Translations under genes and position numbers: made by a program
Notes under the pieces: generated by a model
What the model was told of the DNA's origin: nothing
What the model saw: the letters and a program-made list of their open reading frames with translations, nothing else
Databases searched by the model: none
Shown here: piece by piece, positions 17,103 through 28,137 of the stretch
How positions within the stretch are numbered: position 1 is the first letter of the stretch
Layout of the letters: every line of letters starts with the position of its first letter
Assembly (NCBI GenBank): GCA_016708875.1
Contig: JADJFA010000023.1
Coordinates: 32,669 to 96,668, forward strand
Reading direction: 5' to 3'
Source of the DNA: Lewinellaceae bacterium
GTDB taxonomy: Bacteria; Bacteroidota; Bacteroidia; Chitinophagales; Saprospiraceae
Length of the DNA: 64,000 bases

Positions 17103-17984
17103 TTACTTAAGCTCCTTCACTTTCAACAACTTATTTCCATTCCATTTGTACACCGTAACGCCAAATGCCTGGCTGGTACGCACCAAATCATTGTCTTTTT
17201 CTTCGAACTCCGAATGATCGTGGGTCACTACGATGTGGTCGCCAATGCCACCACGCTGGGTGGGTAAAATGGATTCTTCGGAATCATAAAACACCCCGCC
17301 GTCGCTGACCGAGGAAGTTTCGAGCACCTTTGTAAGTTGGTTGTTTTCCTGCCAGAACAAAAGGTTGTTTCCCGATGGATAGCCGCAGGCTGGATAGTAA
17401 TAATTGACCGACAGCACAGCTTTGACCTTTTGAAAAGGTTCAAAACTTACCTCGAAGCTGGGGTAATATGACAGATCACCGTTGGTTGTAAACTCACATT
17501 TGGAAAGTTCCTTGTTGTCTTTTGCCACGCGCACTTGCACGGTGAGTTGGTGTTTTTCTTCGTTGTATGCCGCTACCCCAGTCAGGTATTGCACCCCGGC
17601 ATTGGGTGTGTATTCTTCGTTGGGTGTTTGAATGCTTGCCAATGCAAGAAAGCCGCCCCAGAGATAGCCCGTTTGTTCGGGCTTGTCTGTGGCTTTCGTG
17701 CGGACTTGTACCCAGGGCAACTTTACACCGCGCTGCAAAAACGAATCCGTGCTGACACTGATAATTTCCACGGGAGTGGCGATGGGTAGTTTGGTGACGA
17801 CCATGGATTGCGTGTTGGATTTTTCGCGCAAATTGGCATCCGAAACCAGCGTAAAATACTGATTTCCAACTACAAAACCTTCCAATGAACCGTCGGATAC
17901 CATCCAGTTTTCGCCGCCTGATTCTTGGGCAAAAACGAAAGTGATAGGCAACAAAGCCAATAGGGTGAACAGGATTTTTTTCAT
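17103..17984 (-). CDS. Exported SH3-like domain protein
   Basis: A 293-residue exported protein (signal MKKILFTLLALLPITFVFA). The N-terminal half contains a bacterial SH3-like region: YFTLVSDANLREKSNTQSMV, LPIATPVEIISVS, PWVQVRTK, QTGYLWGGFLALA. The second half is beta-rich with no family I can name (SVNYYYPACGYPSGNNLLFW, GGIGDHIVVTHDHSEFEEKD). Such proteins bind peptidoglycan stems or other envelope ligands. It is a single-gene unit 24 bp downstream of the Fic gene's stop. Confidence 0.65.
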   Translation of the reverse strand: MKKILFTLLALLPITFVFAQESGGENWMVSDGSLEGFVVGNQYFTLVSDANLREKSNTQSMVVTKLPIATPVEIISVSTDSFLQRGVKLPWVQVRTKATDKPEQTGYLWGGFLALASIQTPNEEYTPNAGVQYLTGVAAYNEEKHQLTVQVRVAKDNKELSKCEFTTNGDLSYYPSFEVSFEPFQKVKAVLSVNYYYPACGYPSGNNLLFWQENNQLTKVLETSSVSDGGVFYDSEESILPTQRGGIGDHIVVTHDHSEFEEKDNDLVRTSQAFGVTVYKWNGNKLLKVKELK

Positions 17985-18028
17985 GGTGATTGAATGTTAG
18001 ATTGAATTTTGGCGGCAAATGTAGTGGC

Positions 18029-19003
18029 TTAGCCGACTACCTTTTTATCTCTTTTCCTTTGACGCAACTTCATATATTCTAATACGGCATCCTTTGAAGT
18101 CAGCCAATTTCTGCCTTCCTTAAAAGCATCAATTTTCCCCCGCCTCGCCAGCAAACTAACGTATTCCTGATTGTAAGGAACATCCGGCTCGCTCACGATG
18201 TCGGTTATGGATTGATAGTCCTCGTAGGTATTGGTGAAATTGCTCAAATAAATATCCAAAGACCGTTCCAAAGCCTGCAGCACCAAGAGCAATATTTTGC
18301 CATAGTCGCCTTGGTTGGCTTTGTTTAGGCTATCGTAGTACTTTTTTCGGTCATTTTTCAGGATAATGGCTGGTGGATAGCCCGCCTTCATCAACAACAG
18401 ATTGAAAAAAAGGCGAACCGTACGACCATTCCCGTCAAAAAAAGGGTGAATCCAAACAAAGCGGTGATGGAAAATGCTCGCTTTGATCACTGTGTCCAAA
18501 GGGTTTGTGGCATCATTGACCCAATCAATCAATGCTTCCATCAGGGCATCCACTTTGAGCGCATTGGGGGGTGTAAAATTGGCGCCGGATATGCGGACGC
18601 CCGCGTTTCGATACCTTCCGGCAAATTCCTTTTCTATCTTTTGCAGCACCAGGGCATGTACGCTCAAAATATCGCTTGCCTTCATAACATATTGATCATC
18701 AACCAATTGCTCGACAAACTCTATGGCTTCCTGGTGGTTCACGGCTTCAAAGTGTTCCCGCAATGATTTCCCGCGAATGGTCAAGCCATCCTCAATAACC
18801 ATTTTGGTCTCCTGAAGCGTGAGGGTATTTCCTTCGATGCTGTTGGAATTATAAGTCCATTCCAGGGTCAGGCTGTTCTTGATATTGTGCAAAGCCGCTG
18901 CGGGGAGCGGACGCAAAGCATCTAATTTGGATTTTTTCGCCTGAATTCTGGAAAGGTATTGCTCCAGGCCATCGAATTGGTAAGGGTAGTTTTTCCATTC
19001 CAT
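18029..19003 (-). CDS. Fic family protein (class II, N-terminal inhibitory helix)
   Basis: A 324-residue Fic protein. The catalytic motif HPFFDGNGRTVR matches HPFx(D/E)GNGRxxR, so the AMPylation residues are intact. The N-terminal NSNSIEGNTLTLQE carries the (S/T)xxxE(G/N) inhibitory motif, which makes it an autoinhibited class II Fic. An N-terminal Fic_N-like segment (LDALRPLPAAALHNIKN) and a C-terminal winged-helix-like tail (ISLLARRG-like region, TSKDAVLEYMKLRQRKRD) fit the widespread bacterial Fic-HTH type. The protein target is unknown. No antitoxin neighbour is seen, in keeping with intramolecular inhibition. Confidence 0.92.
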   Translation of the reverse strand: MEWKNYPYQFDGLEQYLSRIQAKKSKLDALRPLPAAALHNIKNSLTLEWTYNSNSIEGNTLTLQETKMVIEDGLTIRGKSLREHFEAVNHQEAIEFVEQLVDDQYVMKASDILSVHALVLQKIEKEFAGRYRNAGVRISGANFTPPNALKVDALMEALIDWVNDATNPLDTVIKASIFHHRFVWIHPFFDGNGRTVRLFFNLLLMKAGYPPAIILKNDRKKYYDSLNKANQGDYGKILLLVLQALERSLDIYLSNFTNTYEDYQSITDIVSEPDVPYNQEYVSLLARRGKIDAFKEGRNWLTSKDAVLEYMKLRQRKRDKKVVG

Positions 19004-19077
19004 GCCACAAAGTTATGACTTTAAAGTCGGGAGTTAATAAAAATTGGCCTATCCGATATTAGCGATCAAGCTTAGTA

Positions 19078-19149
19078 ATTTCACACAACGCCACAACGAC
19101 ACAACGATGAACCTCCCAAACGTTGTGTCGTGGTGCCTTTGTGTGAAAT
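19078..19149. repeat. CACAACG-word hairpin between divergent genes
   Basis: atttcacacaacgccacaac starts the left arm (19078-19106); the right arm is 19121-19149, with three mismatches in 29 bp. Each arm contains the CACAACGN word three times. It lies between the divergent Fic and M1 peptidase genes. Confidence 0.75.
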
Positions 19150-19209
19150 AAATCCGTCCCGAAAAGCCATAATTCTCCCTTTCTTTGTGGACAATCAATT
19201 TACAGCAGC

Positions 19210-21274
19210 ATGGACGGCGTAATTCGCAGTTTTTCTCTCTTATTTCTTCTGTTTTTCACCCCAAAAACCGGGACCGCCCAGTGCGACCCGTTTTTTCCGA
19301 AGCCGCTCAGCGCCCGCCCAGCGAATTATGAGATTTATGTGACACTTGACGATCACAACAAAACCATTGAAGCTACTCAAACCATCCGCTTCAGCAACCA
19401 ATCGCCGGTTCCGCTGCGTGAACTTCGGATGTACCTGTATCTCAATGCGTTCAAAAACACAGAATCCACTTTTTTAAAGGGTACGGCTCAAATTTTTGGA
19501 CAAAGTTTTCTCAACCGCAAGCAAAATGAATGGGGCTGGGTAGACATTGAAAAAATTGAGCAGGAAGGCGGCGGCGACTTAAGCACTCAAATGCGCTTCG
19601 TCCAGCCCGATGATGGAAACAAGGCAGACCAATCCGTAGTAGAAGTAAGCCTGGACAAACCAATCCTTCCAGGCGAAACCGGGGTTTTCCACCTGAAATG
19701 GCGCGCTCAAATGCCTAAAACCATAGCAAGAGCCGGATACAGCAAGGATTTTTACCTGTTTTGTCACTGGTTCCCGCAATTGGGTGTTTTTGAACAAAAT
19801 ACTTCGGGAAACTGGGCCTGGAACTGCCACCAGTTTCATCGCCACACTGAATTTTATGCAGATTTTGGCGTGTATGATGTGCATATCACCGCCGACAAAA
19901 AATTTGTGATGGGCGCTTCGGGCTGTCTGGTCAGTGAGAAAATCAATAGCAACGGCACCACTACGCGGCATTTTCATGTGGAGGATGTCATTGATTTCGC
20001 ATGGTCGGTGTATCCGCATTTTACTGTGCAGGAAGAGCAATGGCAAAATGTCCAAATCCGGCTTTTGATTGCCCCTGAACACGCCTACCTCGGGCCGCGG
20101 TACCTACATGCGCTAAAATTTGCGCTCGAATATTTGGATAAACACGTTGGCAAATACCCATATCCCAGTATCACGGTTGTGGATCCACCTTTCCACGGGC
20201 TGCGCTCTGGTCTGATGGAATACCCAACGCTGATTACCGTTGGCACTTTTTATGGAATGCCCTCGAATATCAGGGTCACCGAGTCATTGGTGGTCCATGA
20301 GTTTGTACATCAATACTTTATGGGCATGGTAGCCTCCAACGAAAAGGAAGAGGCCTGGCTCGACGAGGGCATTGTCACCTATTTTGAAGACCGGATCATT
20401 GATGCCGCTTTTGGTGAAAAGCAGTCGCTGGTGGATGTGTTCGGTTATCGTTTTGACAACCGCGAACTTACCCGATTGGAGTACACAACCATGGCCAATC
20501 CCCGCGAAGGCACTGTGGCTCGGCCAGGTTGGGATTTTACAGACGCGAATTTTAAAGCCTTGATTTACAGCAAGACAGCAACGGCACTGCGAACCGTGGA
20601 GGCGCTCATCGGCACTGAAAAAATGGATCAAATCATTCAGACCTATTTTGAACGCTGGAAATTCCGACACCCAAAAGGGGGTGATTTTATGGCTGTTTTA
20701 AAAGAGGGATTGAGCACTGGAGTGGACCGGTTGGGATGCATTGACCAATCAGGATACAGTAATGGCCGCTCAAGTCTATGATTTGTTTGAAAAAAGCATT
20801 TACAGTGCGCTCGTGTTGGACTATGCTGTTGTTCGTATTTCCAATGAAAAATTGCCCGCCCCGCAGGGTGTTTTTGGGAACAGTCACTCGGCATTTACCT
20901 ATGAAAACGGTGGAGGCCACTCCCCCACCCTTTCCAAAGTGGAAATACAGCGCAAAGGCGACTGGGTTTTTCCAGTGGAGCTTTTGGTGACTTTTGAAGA
21001 TGGGAGCACCCAAACCATGCACTGGTCGGGCACAGAAGGCTCAAAGACTTTTGAGTTTACTGGAAACCTGAAAATCGTTTCAGCCCAGATTGACCCGCAG
21101 CACAAAATTGCCCTGGATATTGACCAGAACAACAACAGCATGACGCTTCAACCCGAAAAAACGGCCCTTTGGAAATATGCCGTAAAAGCCATTTTTTGGA
21201 TACAAAATCTGATGCAAACCATCAGTTTAGCGGAGCTGTCAAAAATCCTACGCAGTCGCAGCCATCTGAATTGA
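19210..21274 (+). CDS. M1 family metallopeptidase (frameshifted)
   Basis: A secreted aminopeptidase-N-like zinc peptidase with signal peptide. The N-terminal saddle (NYEIYVTLDDHNKTIEATQT, LRMYLYLNAF) and catalytic domain are clear. Zinc site HEFVH is at residues 363-367, with the third ligand Glu386 in EEAWLDEG, spaced 18 residues as in M1. The exopeptidase GAMEN motif is replaced by SGLMEYPTL, common in this subgroup. Two frames, 19210-20781 and 20741-21274, join when one base is removed near 20730 (VDRWDALTNQDT). It is followed at 4 bp by a membrane protein gene, so these probably form an operon. Confidence 0.88.
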
Positions 21275-21277
21275 TAC

Positions 21278-22156
21278 ATGACGAATAGACAAAACGTTTT
21301 TTCAATAAGTTTTTCCCTTGGCTTGCGACAATGGCGCATTGCGGCCATCATCTATTTTATACAGCTGTGTCTGGCCATGACCCTGGGAATGCAGGCACAC
21401 AGCGTGTTGGAATCTTCGATTGGGAACTCATTGGAAATCAACAAATTGCTCGCACAATACGACCATACCGTGCTGACTGATTTTCTGAAGGTACATGGAG
21501 CGTCCATTACCCCCTTGATTGGTCAGTTGCGCTGGTTATTGCTAGTTTGGCTTATTTTTTCGGTATTTATAAATGCTGGTATGCTGTATTGCGCAGGAAC
21601 GGAACAGACAAAAGCCCGTGCATTCTTGCAGGGGGGCGCCGAGTACTTCTTCGCATTTTTGAAGATCAGTTTTATATTTCTAATACTCATTCTCGTTTGG
21701 ACCATGGCGATTTGGTTGCCAATGTTACTGTTTATGGAGCCTTCGCTTCAATATTTTTCTTCTGAAAAGTACACGGTATGGCTGGCATTGAGCCTGATGG
21801 TAATTTATCTGGTTGGTTTGGCGCTGCTGTTTATTTGGTCGGTAATCAGCCGTTTCGTAAAGATCAAAACAGATGCTTCGACAGCCTCCTGCATAAAAAA
21901 AGGATGGGCCATTTTCCGTAAAAACAAAGCAGGTTTCCTGATATTAATGTTTGGTTTTGCGGCCGTGCAAATCGCTTTGCTGGGATTTTATTGGTTGCTG
22001 GAAGCACTTACTGGCATGACTTCACCTGGTTTGATTTTGGTGCTTTTCGTGGTTCAACAGGCCTTTGTTTTTTTCAGGATACAACTCCGGCAAATATTGT
22101 ATTCGGGGGTTTGCTACCTTGCAACACCAAACGAAGCACCGCGCCATGTTTCATAA
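21278..22156 (+). CDS. Polytopic membrane protein of unknown function
   Basis: A 292-residue protein with about six hydrophobic helices (IAAIIYFIQLCLAMTLGM, LLLVWLIFSVFINAGMLY, ISFIFLILILVWTMAIWL, LMVIYLVGLALLFIWSVI, LILMFGFAAVQIALLGFY). A conserved-looking cytoplasmic segment reads CIKKGWAIFRKNKAGF. It resembles the many bacterial six-helix DUF families with repeated GW-F-KN segments, but I cannot assign one. It starts 4 bp after the M1 peptidase and overlaps the histidine kinase start by 11 bp, so translation is probably coupled. Confidence 0.65.
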   Translation: MTNRQNVFSISFSLGLRQWRIAAIIYFIQLCLAMTLGMQAHSVLESSIGNSLEINKLLAQYDHTVLTDFLKVHGASITPLIGQLRWLLLVWLIFSVFINAGMLYCAGTEQTKARAFLQGGAEYFFAFLKISFIFLILILVWTMAIWLPMLLFMEPSLQYFSSEKYTVWLALSLMVIYLVGLALLFIWSVISRFVKIKTDASTASCIKKGWAIFRKNKAGFLILMFGFAAVQIALLGFYWLLEALTGMTSPGLILVLFVVQQAFVFFRIQLRQILYSGVCYLATPNEAPRHVS

Positions 22157-24770
22157 TTACCGTCTACTGGTACTGCTCTTTTTGCTGGGCATTTGCCTCG
22201 CCCAGGCAAACGGCCAAAATATGGCGTTGCTGGATTCATTGGAACGCGAGGTCCGCAAGGCCAGCACCGACTCCGCCCGGATACAATACCTGAATCAGTT
22301 GGCTGGCCAATACATCCGCTTTGGCATGGCGCAGGCGGAAGATAAATTGCGGGAAAGTCTGCGCATCACACAAGACTATGTACCAGGCCGATGGTCGAGT
22401 AAAAATTCCTTCCTGCTCGCTCGCGCCCGGGTTTGTTTCCTACACGGCAACTACCACAAACGCCGTGGCAATTTCCCCGAAGCCATTCGATTTTACCATG
22501 AATCACGGGAAAAAGCAGAACAAATAGGCCATTATGGTCAGGTTGGACATGCGCTGATTGGCTTAGGTACTGTGTACAGCGGGTATTTGAATGAACCCGA
22601 CAAAGCGACTGAGTTTTTCATGCAAGCGGAACAGGCTTTTTTGCGGGCGGATGACACCCCAGGTTTGATGATGGTTTATGGCAATATGGGTGCCATTTAC
22701 AGCAATACCGGCAACCTGAAAGAAGGGCTTGCGCAAACCTATAAGGCTGAAAAAATTATTCGTGAAAAAGGGCTTCAGGAATTTGAAGCACAGGTATTAT
22801 CCACACTTTCAGCCATTTACGGCGAAATGGACAGTATCCCTCAAGCCCTGTATTATGCTGAAAAAGCACGAGTCGCCTTTCTCCGTGATAAAGACCTGAT
22901 GCGCTACGGAGATCACCTTCTTTCCATGTCATTTTTGGCAACCCGGAGCAAGGATGATGCCGCTGCCGAGAAATACGCCCAGGAAGCGCTCGAAACAGGT
23001 TTGAAAGGGCAGCATAAGGTCATCATTCAGGATGCCTACCTGACATTGCAGGATATCTATCTTGAGCGTGCGAAAAAAACTTCAAGTCCAGCCCTCAAAG
23101 ACAGTTTTTTCCTGCGCGCTTTCCACTTCAACGGACTGAACCGGGTGTACAATGATTCGCTCTTCAACACCGAAAAAAGCCGCCAGATCGCCGAGCTGCA
23201 GGTCAAGTTCGAGACCGAAAAAAAGGAGCACGCTATCAGTGAACTCAACGCCGAAGCAAAAGGTCGGGAAATCGAAATCCTTCGCAGTGATGTGGCCTTG
23301 CGTCAGGCCAAAATGAATGCTGAGCGTGCCCGGGAAAAAGCCTTGTTGCTCGAACAGACCAATGAGAATATAGCCTTACAGTTGGAGGTACAGGAAGTAA
23401 AAATTCAAGGGCAAAATACCGAAGCCCGAGAAAAGCAACGTGAAATCGAGGCACTCAATGCGGTGAATCAACGCCGGGAAATAGAAGCCGAAAGTGAAAA
23501 AAAATTGCGGTACGCCCTTTTGGCGGGATTGGCCGGGCTGGCCTTGATTGCATTTTTGCTACTCAGGCTCTATTTACTGAGAACAAGAGCCAGCAAAAAA
23601 ATCGAACAGCAGGGCGCCGAAATCGAAGCCCAAAACATCCGTTTGGAAGAGGCTAACCGCTTTAAAAGCGTATTTCTGTCAAATATGAGCCACGAAATCC
23701 GAACGCCGCTAAATACGATTATCGGCATGTCGGAACTTATCGCGGCTTCGGAGCTCCCGCCCAAGGAGCGCGAACACGCCCAAATCGTGAGTCACGCCTC
23801 CCAAAACCTGTTGACGCTTATCAACGAGATTCTGGATTTTTCCAAAATTGAAGCTGGTAAAATTGATTTTCAAGCCCGGCCTTTTAACCTGCCAGAGTTG
23901 CTCCGCCGCCAAATCGGTATGGTTCGTTTCCCGGCCAATCAAAAAAAATTGGCGCTCGAGCTTCGTTGTTCTGATGATCTTCCACAAGGCATTTTGGCCG
24001 ACCCGGGCCGCCTTAGTCAAATCCTGCTGAACCTGTTGAGCAACGCGGTCAAATTTACCGAACATGGCAGTGTAACGCTCAACGCTAAAGTTGAAGAACA
24101 GCTCGCCGAGGGACAAGTGCTGCTCCGGTTTTCCATTCAAGACACGGGCATCGGCATCTCCCAGGAGGAATTGCCGCTCATTTTCGAAGCTTTCAAACAG
24201 GCTGGCGAAAACACCCACCTCCAACATAGCGGCACAGGGCTTGGCCTTGCCATCTCCAAACAATTGGTCGAATTGCAGGGGGGGAGGATGGAAGCGGAAA
24301 GCACTGTTGGACAAGGTTCTGTGTTTCATGTGCTACTTCCTGTTGGCCTGGCTGAGCTGCCCAAAAACGTGGAATCTTCGGCAGCGGAAACATTGTAAAA
24401 ATTACTTTCTCGTAAAATCTTGCTGGTTGAGGACAATCAGTTCAATCAAATGCTGGCCACTGAATTGCTCCAGCAACTTATGGAAAATCCGCAAATCACC
24501 CTTGCTGAAAACGGCATTGAAGCCATTGAAAAAGCCATGTCCGAGGCCTTTGACCTGATTTTCATGGACATCAAAATGCCGCGTATGGACGGCTTCGCTG
24601 CCACCAAAGCTTTGAGAGCCAATGGTTTAAGCACCCCTATCATTGCGCTAACCGCAAACGCTACATCAGAGGAGCGAGAAAAATGCCTCCAATCAGGTTT
24701 GGACGACTACCTCACCAAACCCATCGAAGTCAAACTGCTTCGGGCACTAATAGATAAATGGGTTACTTAA
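22146..24770 (+). CDS. TPR hybrid sensor histidine kinase with receiver domain (split by one stop)
   Basis: Started at ATG 22146. Signal peptide, five to six TPRs in the periplasm (GLGTVYSGYLNEPDKATEFF), a long coiled coil (residues about 350-470), a transmembrane helix (LLAGLAGLALIAFLLLRLYL), a second short coiled coil, then HisKA with SNMSHEIRTPL (His516) and HATPase_c (LLNLLSNAVKF, DTGIGIS, GTGLGLAISKQ). TAA at 24396 stops it; the same frame then resumes with a complete receiver domain (24420-24770: LLVEDNQ, phospho-acceptor Asp in FMDIKMPRMDG, ALTANA, TKP). A single base change would make one hybrid kinase. Without that change the receiver would start at TTG 24420. Confidence 0.9.
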
Positions 24771-24785
24771 AAATAATTTTTAGTC

Positions 24786-24815
24786 TTGTCTAAAAATAAA
24801 ATTAACCTACCTTTG
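24786..24815 (+). promoter_or_regulatory. Bacteroidetes-type promoter for TonB receptor
   Basis: TTG at 24786-24788, 19-nt spacer, TACCTTTG at 24808-24815. The ATG of the receptor is at 24860. Confidence 0.7.
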
Positions 24816-24859
24816 CAGTAAGTTTTTGGTATCCAAAATTTATTGCAAGGTCGGTCAAT

Positions 24860-27106
24860 ATGAATAAGTCCCTATTTTTACTGCTTTTCTTGGCCATTTA
24901 TGGGCCTTTTTTCGCTCAGGCCCAATCCATTTTTCACGGAAAAGTACTTGACGCCATCACCCGAGAGCCTATTATGGCAGCCACCGTAAGCACCGCCGAC
25001 AGGTCGGGAGGCGCCCTTCATACGCCATCTTGGGTAAATTTCAATTTCAATCAAAATCCCGCAAGGAACAGGTCCAGTAAACATCCGCTGTATTGGATAC
25101 AATCCCTGGGTGGGCAAAATCAACAGCAAGTCCCCAGAGCAAATCATACTCCTCGAACCTTCCGAAAATGAACTCGGCACGGTGGTGATCTCTGCAACGA
25201 TGAAAGAAGTAGCGAAAGATGCTTCTCCCATCCCGGTAGAGGTTTACACGCCGCGATTTTTCCAAAAAAACGCAACGCCGACCTTTTTTGAAGCCCTGAC
25301 CGTCGTGAACGGGGTGCGCCCGCAACTCAATTGCAACGTTTGTAACACTGGCGATATCCACATCAACGGCATGGAAGGCCCCTACACCATGGTCACGATT
25401 GATGGCATGCCCATCGTGAGTGGTCTGTCTACAGTATATGGTCTGAGTGGAATCCCCAATGGGATGGTCGAGCGTATAGAAGTGGTGAAAGGCCCCGCGA
25501 GCACGCTCTACGGTTCGGAAGCCGTAGGCGGTATGGTCAATGTGATCACTAAAAGTGCACTGACCGCGCCGCGATTTTTTGCAGATGTGTTTGCTACCTC
25601 AAATGAGGAATTGAATGTAGATCTGGCAATGGCTGGCCGTCTGGGAAATACCCATAGTTTATTGGGAATCAACTATTTCAACTTTCACAATCGTCTGGAT
25701 ATCAACAATGATAATTTTACAGACGTGACACAGCAAGACCGTATTTCTGTGTTCAACAAGTGGAATTTCAAACGAAAAAATGACCGGATTGCCTCCCTTG
25801 CAGCCCGATATGTGTACGAAGATCGTTGGGGCGGCGAAATGAACTGGACACCCGAATGGCGTGGCACCGACAGCATCTATGGCGAAAGCATCTACACCGA
25901 CCGCATTGAATTTTTAGGAAAATACCAGATCCCGGTCAGAAAGCGCCGCGTGATGTTGGATGCATCCTGGAACCTGCACGATCAAAACTCGGTGTATGGC
26001 ACCAACGTTTACCTCGGGAAACAAGCCGTCGCTTTTGGCCAGCTCACCACCGATTTACCGTTTGGATCCCGGCATGATGCGTTGCTTGGCGCCGCCCTAC
26101 GCTATACGAAATATGACGACAATACGCCTGCCACCTCCTCCATCAATGGCCTGGAAAACCTGCCTTCAAAGCGTCTGGCTTCCGGCATTTTCTTGCAAGA
26201 TGAAATCGCCCTGAACGATAAAAACATCTTGCTGCTCGGCTTGCGTTACGATTACAATTCCGTTCATGGAAGTATTCTCACTCCTCGTATCAGCTGGAAA
26301 TGGGCACGGGATCCGCAGCACATTTTGCGGTTCACGGCAGGGTCAGGCTACCGGGTTGCGAATATTTTTACGGAAGACCACGCGGCCTTGACTGGTGCAC
26401 GGGAGATCGTGATTGCAGAAAATCTATTGCCCGAACGCTCCTGGAATGCCAATTTGAATTACGTCCGCAAATTTTTCCCTAAAAGAGCAGGGTTTATCGG
26501 ATTGGATGGCTCGCTGTTTTTTACCCATTTCAGCAATCAGATCCTGCCGGACTTCAATACCGACCCGAACAAAATCATTTTTGCCAATCTGGACGGCTAT
26601 GGCATCTCCACAGGCGTCTCCCTCAACCTGGACTTCAACTTTCTCAATGGGCTGAAAATCATTGCGGGAGCAACCGCGATGGACGTGTATCGAATTGATA
26701 ATGGCGAGCGATTGCAACAGCTGTTCGCCCCGCCTTTTTCCGGCACCTGGACGATGAGTTATATCATCCCGAAGTGGGGATTGAGTATAGACTATACCGG
26801 AAATCTGAATAGCCCTATGCGACTTCCGGTGTTACCAAATGATCCACGTTCGGAGCAATCGCCTTGGTTTTCCATTCACAATATTCAATTCACCAAACCC
26901 CTGAAAAATGGTTTGGAATTATACGCTGGCGTAAAAAACCTGTTTGGGTTTTCCCAAGAGAAGAGGTCATCTTGCGCGCCTTCGATCCGTTTGACAAGCA
27001 AATTGACGTAGACAATCCCCATGGGTTGACTTTTGATCCGAATTACAATTATGCTCCGATGCAGCGGCAGCGGGTGTTGCTGGGGATGCGATGGACTTTG
27101 CGTTAA
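24860..27106 (+). CDS. TonB-dependent receptor (ferrienterochelin/colicin-type plug; frameshifted)
   Basis: Signal peptide (MNKSLFLLLFLAIYGPFFAQ), carboxypeptidase-like domain (FHGKVLDAITREPIMAATVS), then plug and barrel. The plug motif QLNCNVCNTGDIHINGMEGP, with two Cys, is typical of a Bacteroidota group of TonB receptors; VVKGPASTLYGSEAVGGMVN is the conserved plug end. Reading moves between frames: 24860-25171, 25110-27011, then the last 50 residues (REEVILRAFDPFD ... VLLGMRWTLR) in the first frame again. The breaks are at about 25000-25060, where more than one indel is needed, and near 26960. Ligand unknown. Promoter upstream is strong. Confidence 0.82.
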
Positions 27107-27125
27107 TCCCGCCACACGAATTTCT

Positions 27126-27223
27126 GGAACACGGATGACGCGGATTAGACACGGATTTGCCATACGTGGGTCTTACGACCCCGCATATAGGAATCCGTGT
27201 CCCATCCGTGTCATCCGTGTTCC
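27126..27223. terminator. ACACGGAT-word hairpin between convergent genes
   Basis: Left arm 27126-27157 starts ggaacacggatgacgcggat; right arm 27192-27223 is its near-perfect complement. The same word builds the hairpin at 43499. Probable bidirectional terminator. Confidence 0.78.
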
Positions 27224-27227
27224 CATC

Positions 27228-27533
27228 TTATTGACTATCAGGCGCTAACCACTTACGATCCGCATAAAAATTGCCAAAAGGGATCAGCGAAATCAGGAGC
27301 AAAAGCCGCGTTTTCGCCCAGTCCCAGCGGTGTTCGATTTTGGTCAAAAACACCAGTAGCACGTACGCGACAAATAGGAAGCCATGTATCGAGCCTACCG
27401 TGCGCACGGCCTGTGGTTCATCGTACATATATTTGAGCGGCATGGCCACAAACAGCAAAATCAAATAAGAAACGCCCTCGATGAAGGCGATGAGCCGCAA
27501 ACGGCCAAGGGTGGTGGTCAGAAATTTTAGCAT
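27228..27533 (-). CDS. DUF3817 family membrane protein
   Basis: A 101-residue protein with three hydrophobic helices. The family features are RLRLIAFIEGVSYLILLFVAMPLKY near the N-terminus, VGSIHGFLFVAYVLL in the centre and the closing IPFGNFYADRKWL. DUF3817 proteins are small inner-membrane proteins of unknown role, often next to other small membrane proteins. The DNA between this gene and the next one (27534-27592) holds nothing recognisable. Confidence 0.88.
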   Translation of the reverse strand: MLKFLTTTLGRLRLIAFIEGVSYLILLFVAMPLKYMYDEPQAVRTVGSIHGFLFVAYVLLVFLTKIEHRWDWAKTRLLLLISLIPFGNFYADRKWLAPDSQ

Positions 27534-27592
27534 TTATTAGTGCGAATAACGTGACTTTGGGATGTTTCAAAAAAAACCGCGTAGCGGTGACA

Positions 27593-28041
27593 TTATGGTA
27601 AATAAGGGCGTTGAGCCAAAGGCGAAAACGGCCAGGGAATGGCCACCAGGATAATCAGCAAAGCAAGGGAATAATAAATGAACAGCGCTTTAAATCTCTT
27701 GCGGTCCTCTGAATCGCGTTTGGCGAGCGAAGAGCCGATGCTTATAAGCGTAATAGCCACCGTCATCAAAAGAAAATGCAGGATCCCGAAAAAAAGGAAT
27801 CACTCCATTCAAAGGACCGATTTTCCCAAAAGCCCTGTGCTACGGGACTATAGAAATAAAGCGCAAAGCCCACCAGCAATTGCAATTGGGCAAAACCTGA
27901 AGCCGAACTTACGAGTATATGGTCGCTCCTTTGGAAAGACTCCTTGAAAAAGAATCCTTTCACCGCCCTGATAAGTACCCAGAGTATGGATAGCAGGACA
28001 AGCCAGCGCAAGGCAGAGTGAATAAAGAGCAGGTAATACAT
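27593..28041 (-). CDS. Four-helix membrane protein, cytochrome-b-like family (frameshifted)
   Basis: Started at ATG 28041 (MYYLLFIHSALRWLVLLS). The first frame covers 27766-28041. Adding one A to the A7 run at 27789-27795 continues the protein to a stop at 27593, with helices HFLLMTVAITLISIGSSLA and YYSLALLIILVAIPWPFSPL. The family, annotated as cytochrome B or hypothetical in Bacteroidota, has conserved His residues in helix 1 (IHSALRW) and near the start of helix 3 (GILHFLLM). These could be haem ligands, but this is unproven. It is in tandem with DUF3817 on the minus strand. Confidence 0.72.
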
Positions 28042-28137
28042 GGGGCAAAAATGGTTGTTATACCACTTTGCGGAGTAGTCCAAAATAAGATTTGACGAAG
28101 GAATGACGGTGGATCATCTCTGAAAAACGAAGTTCGA

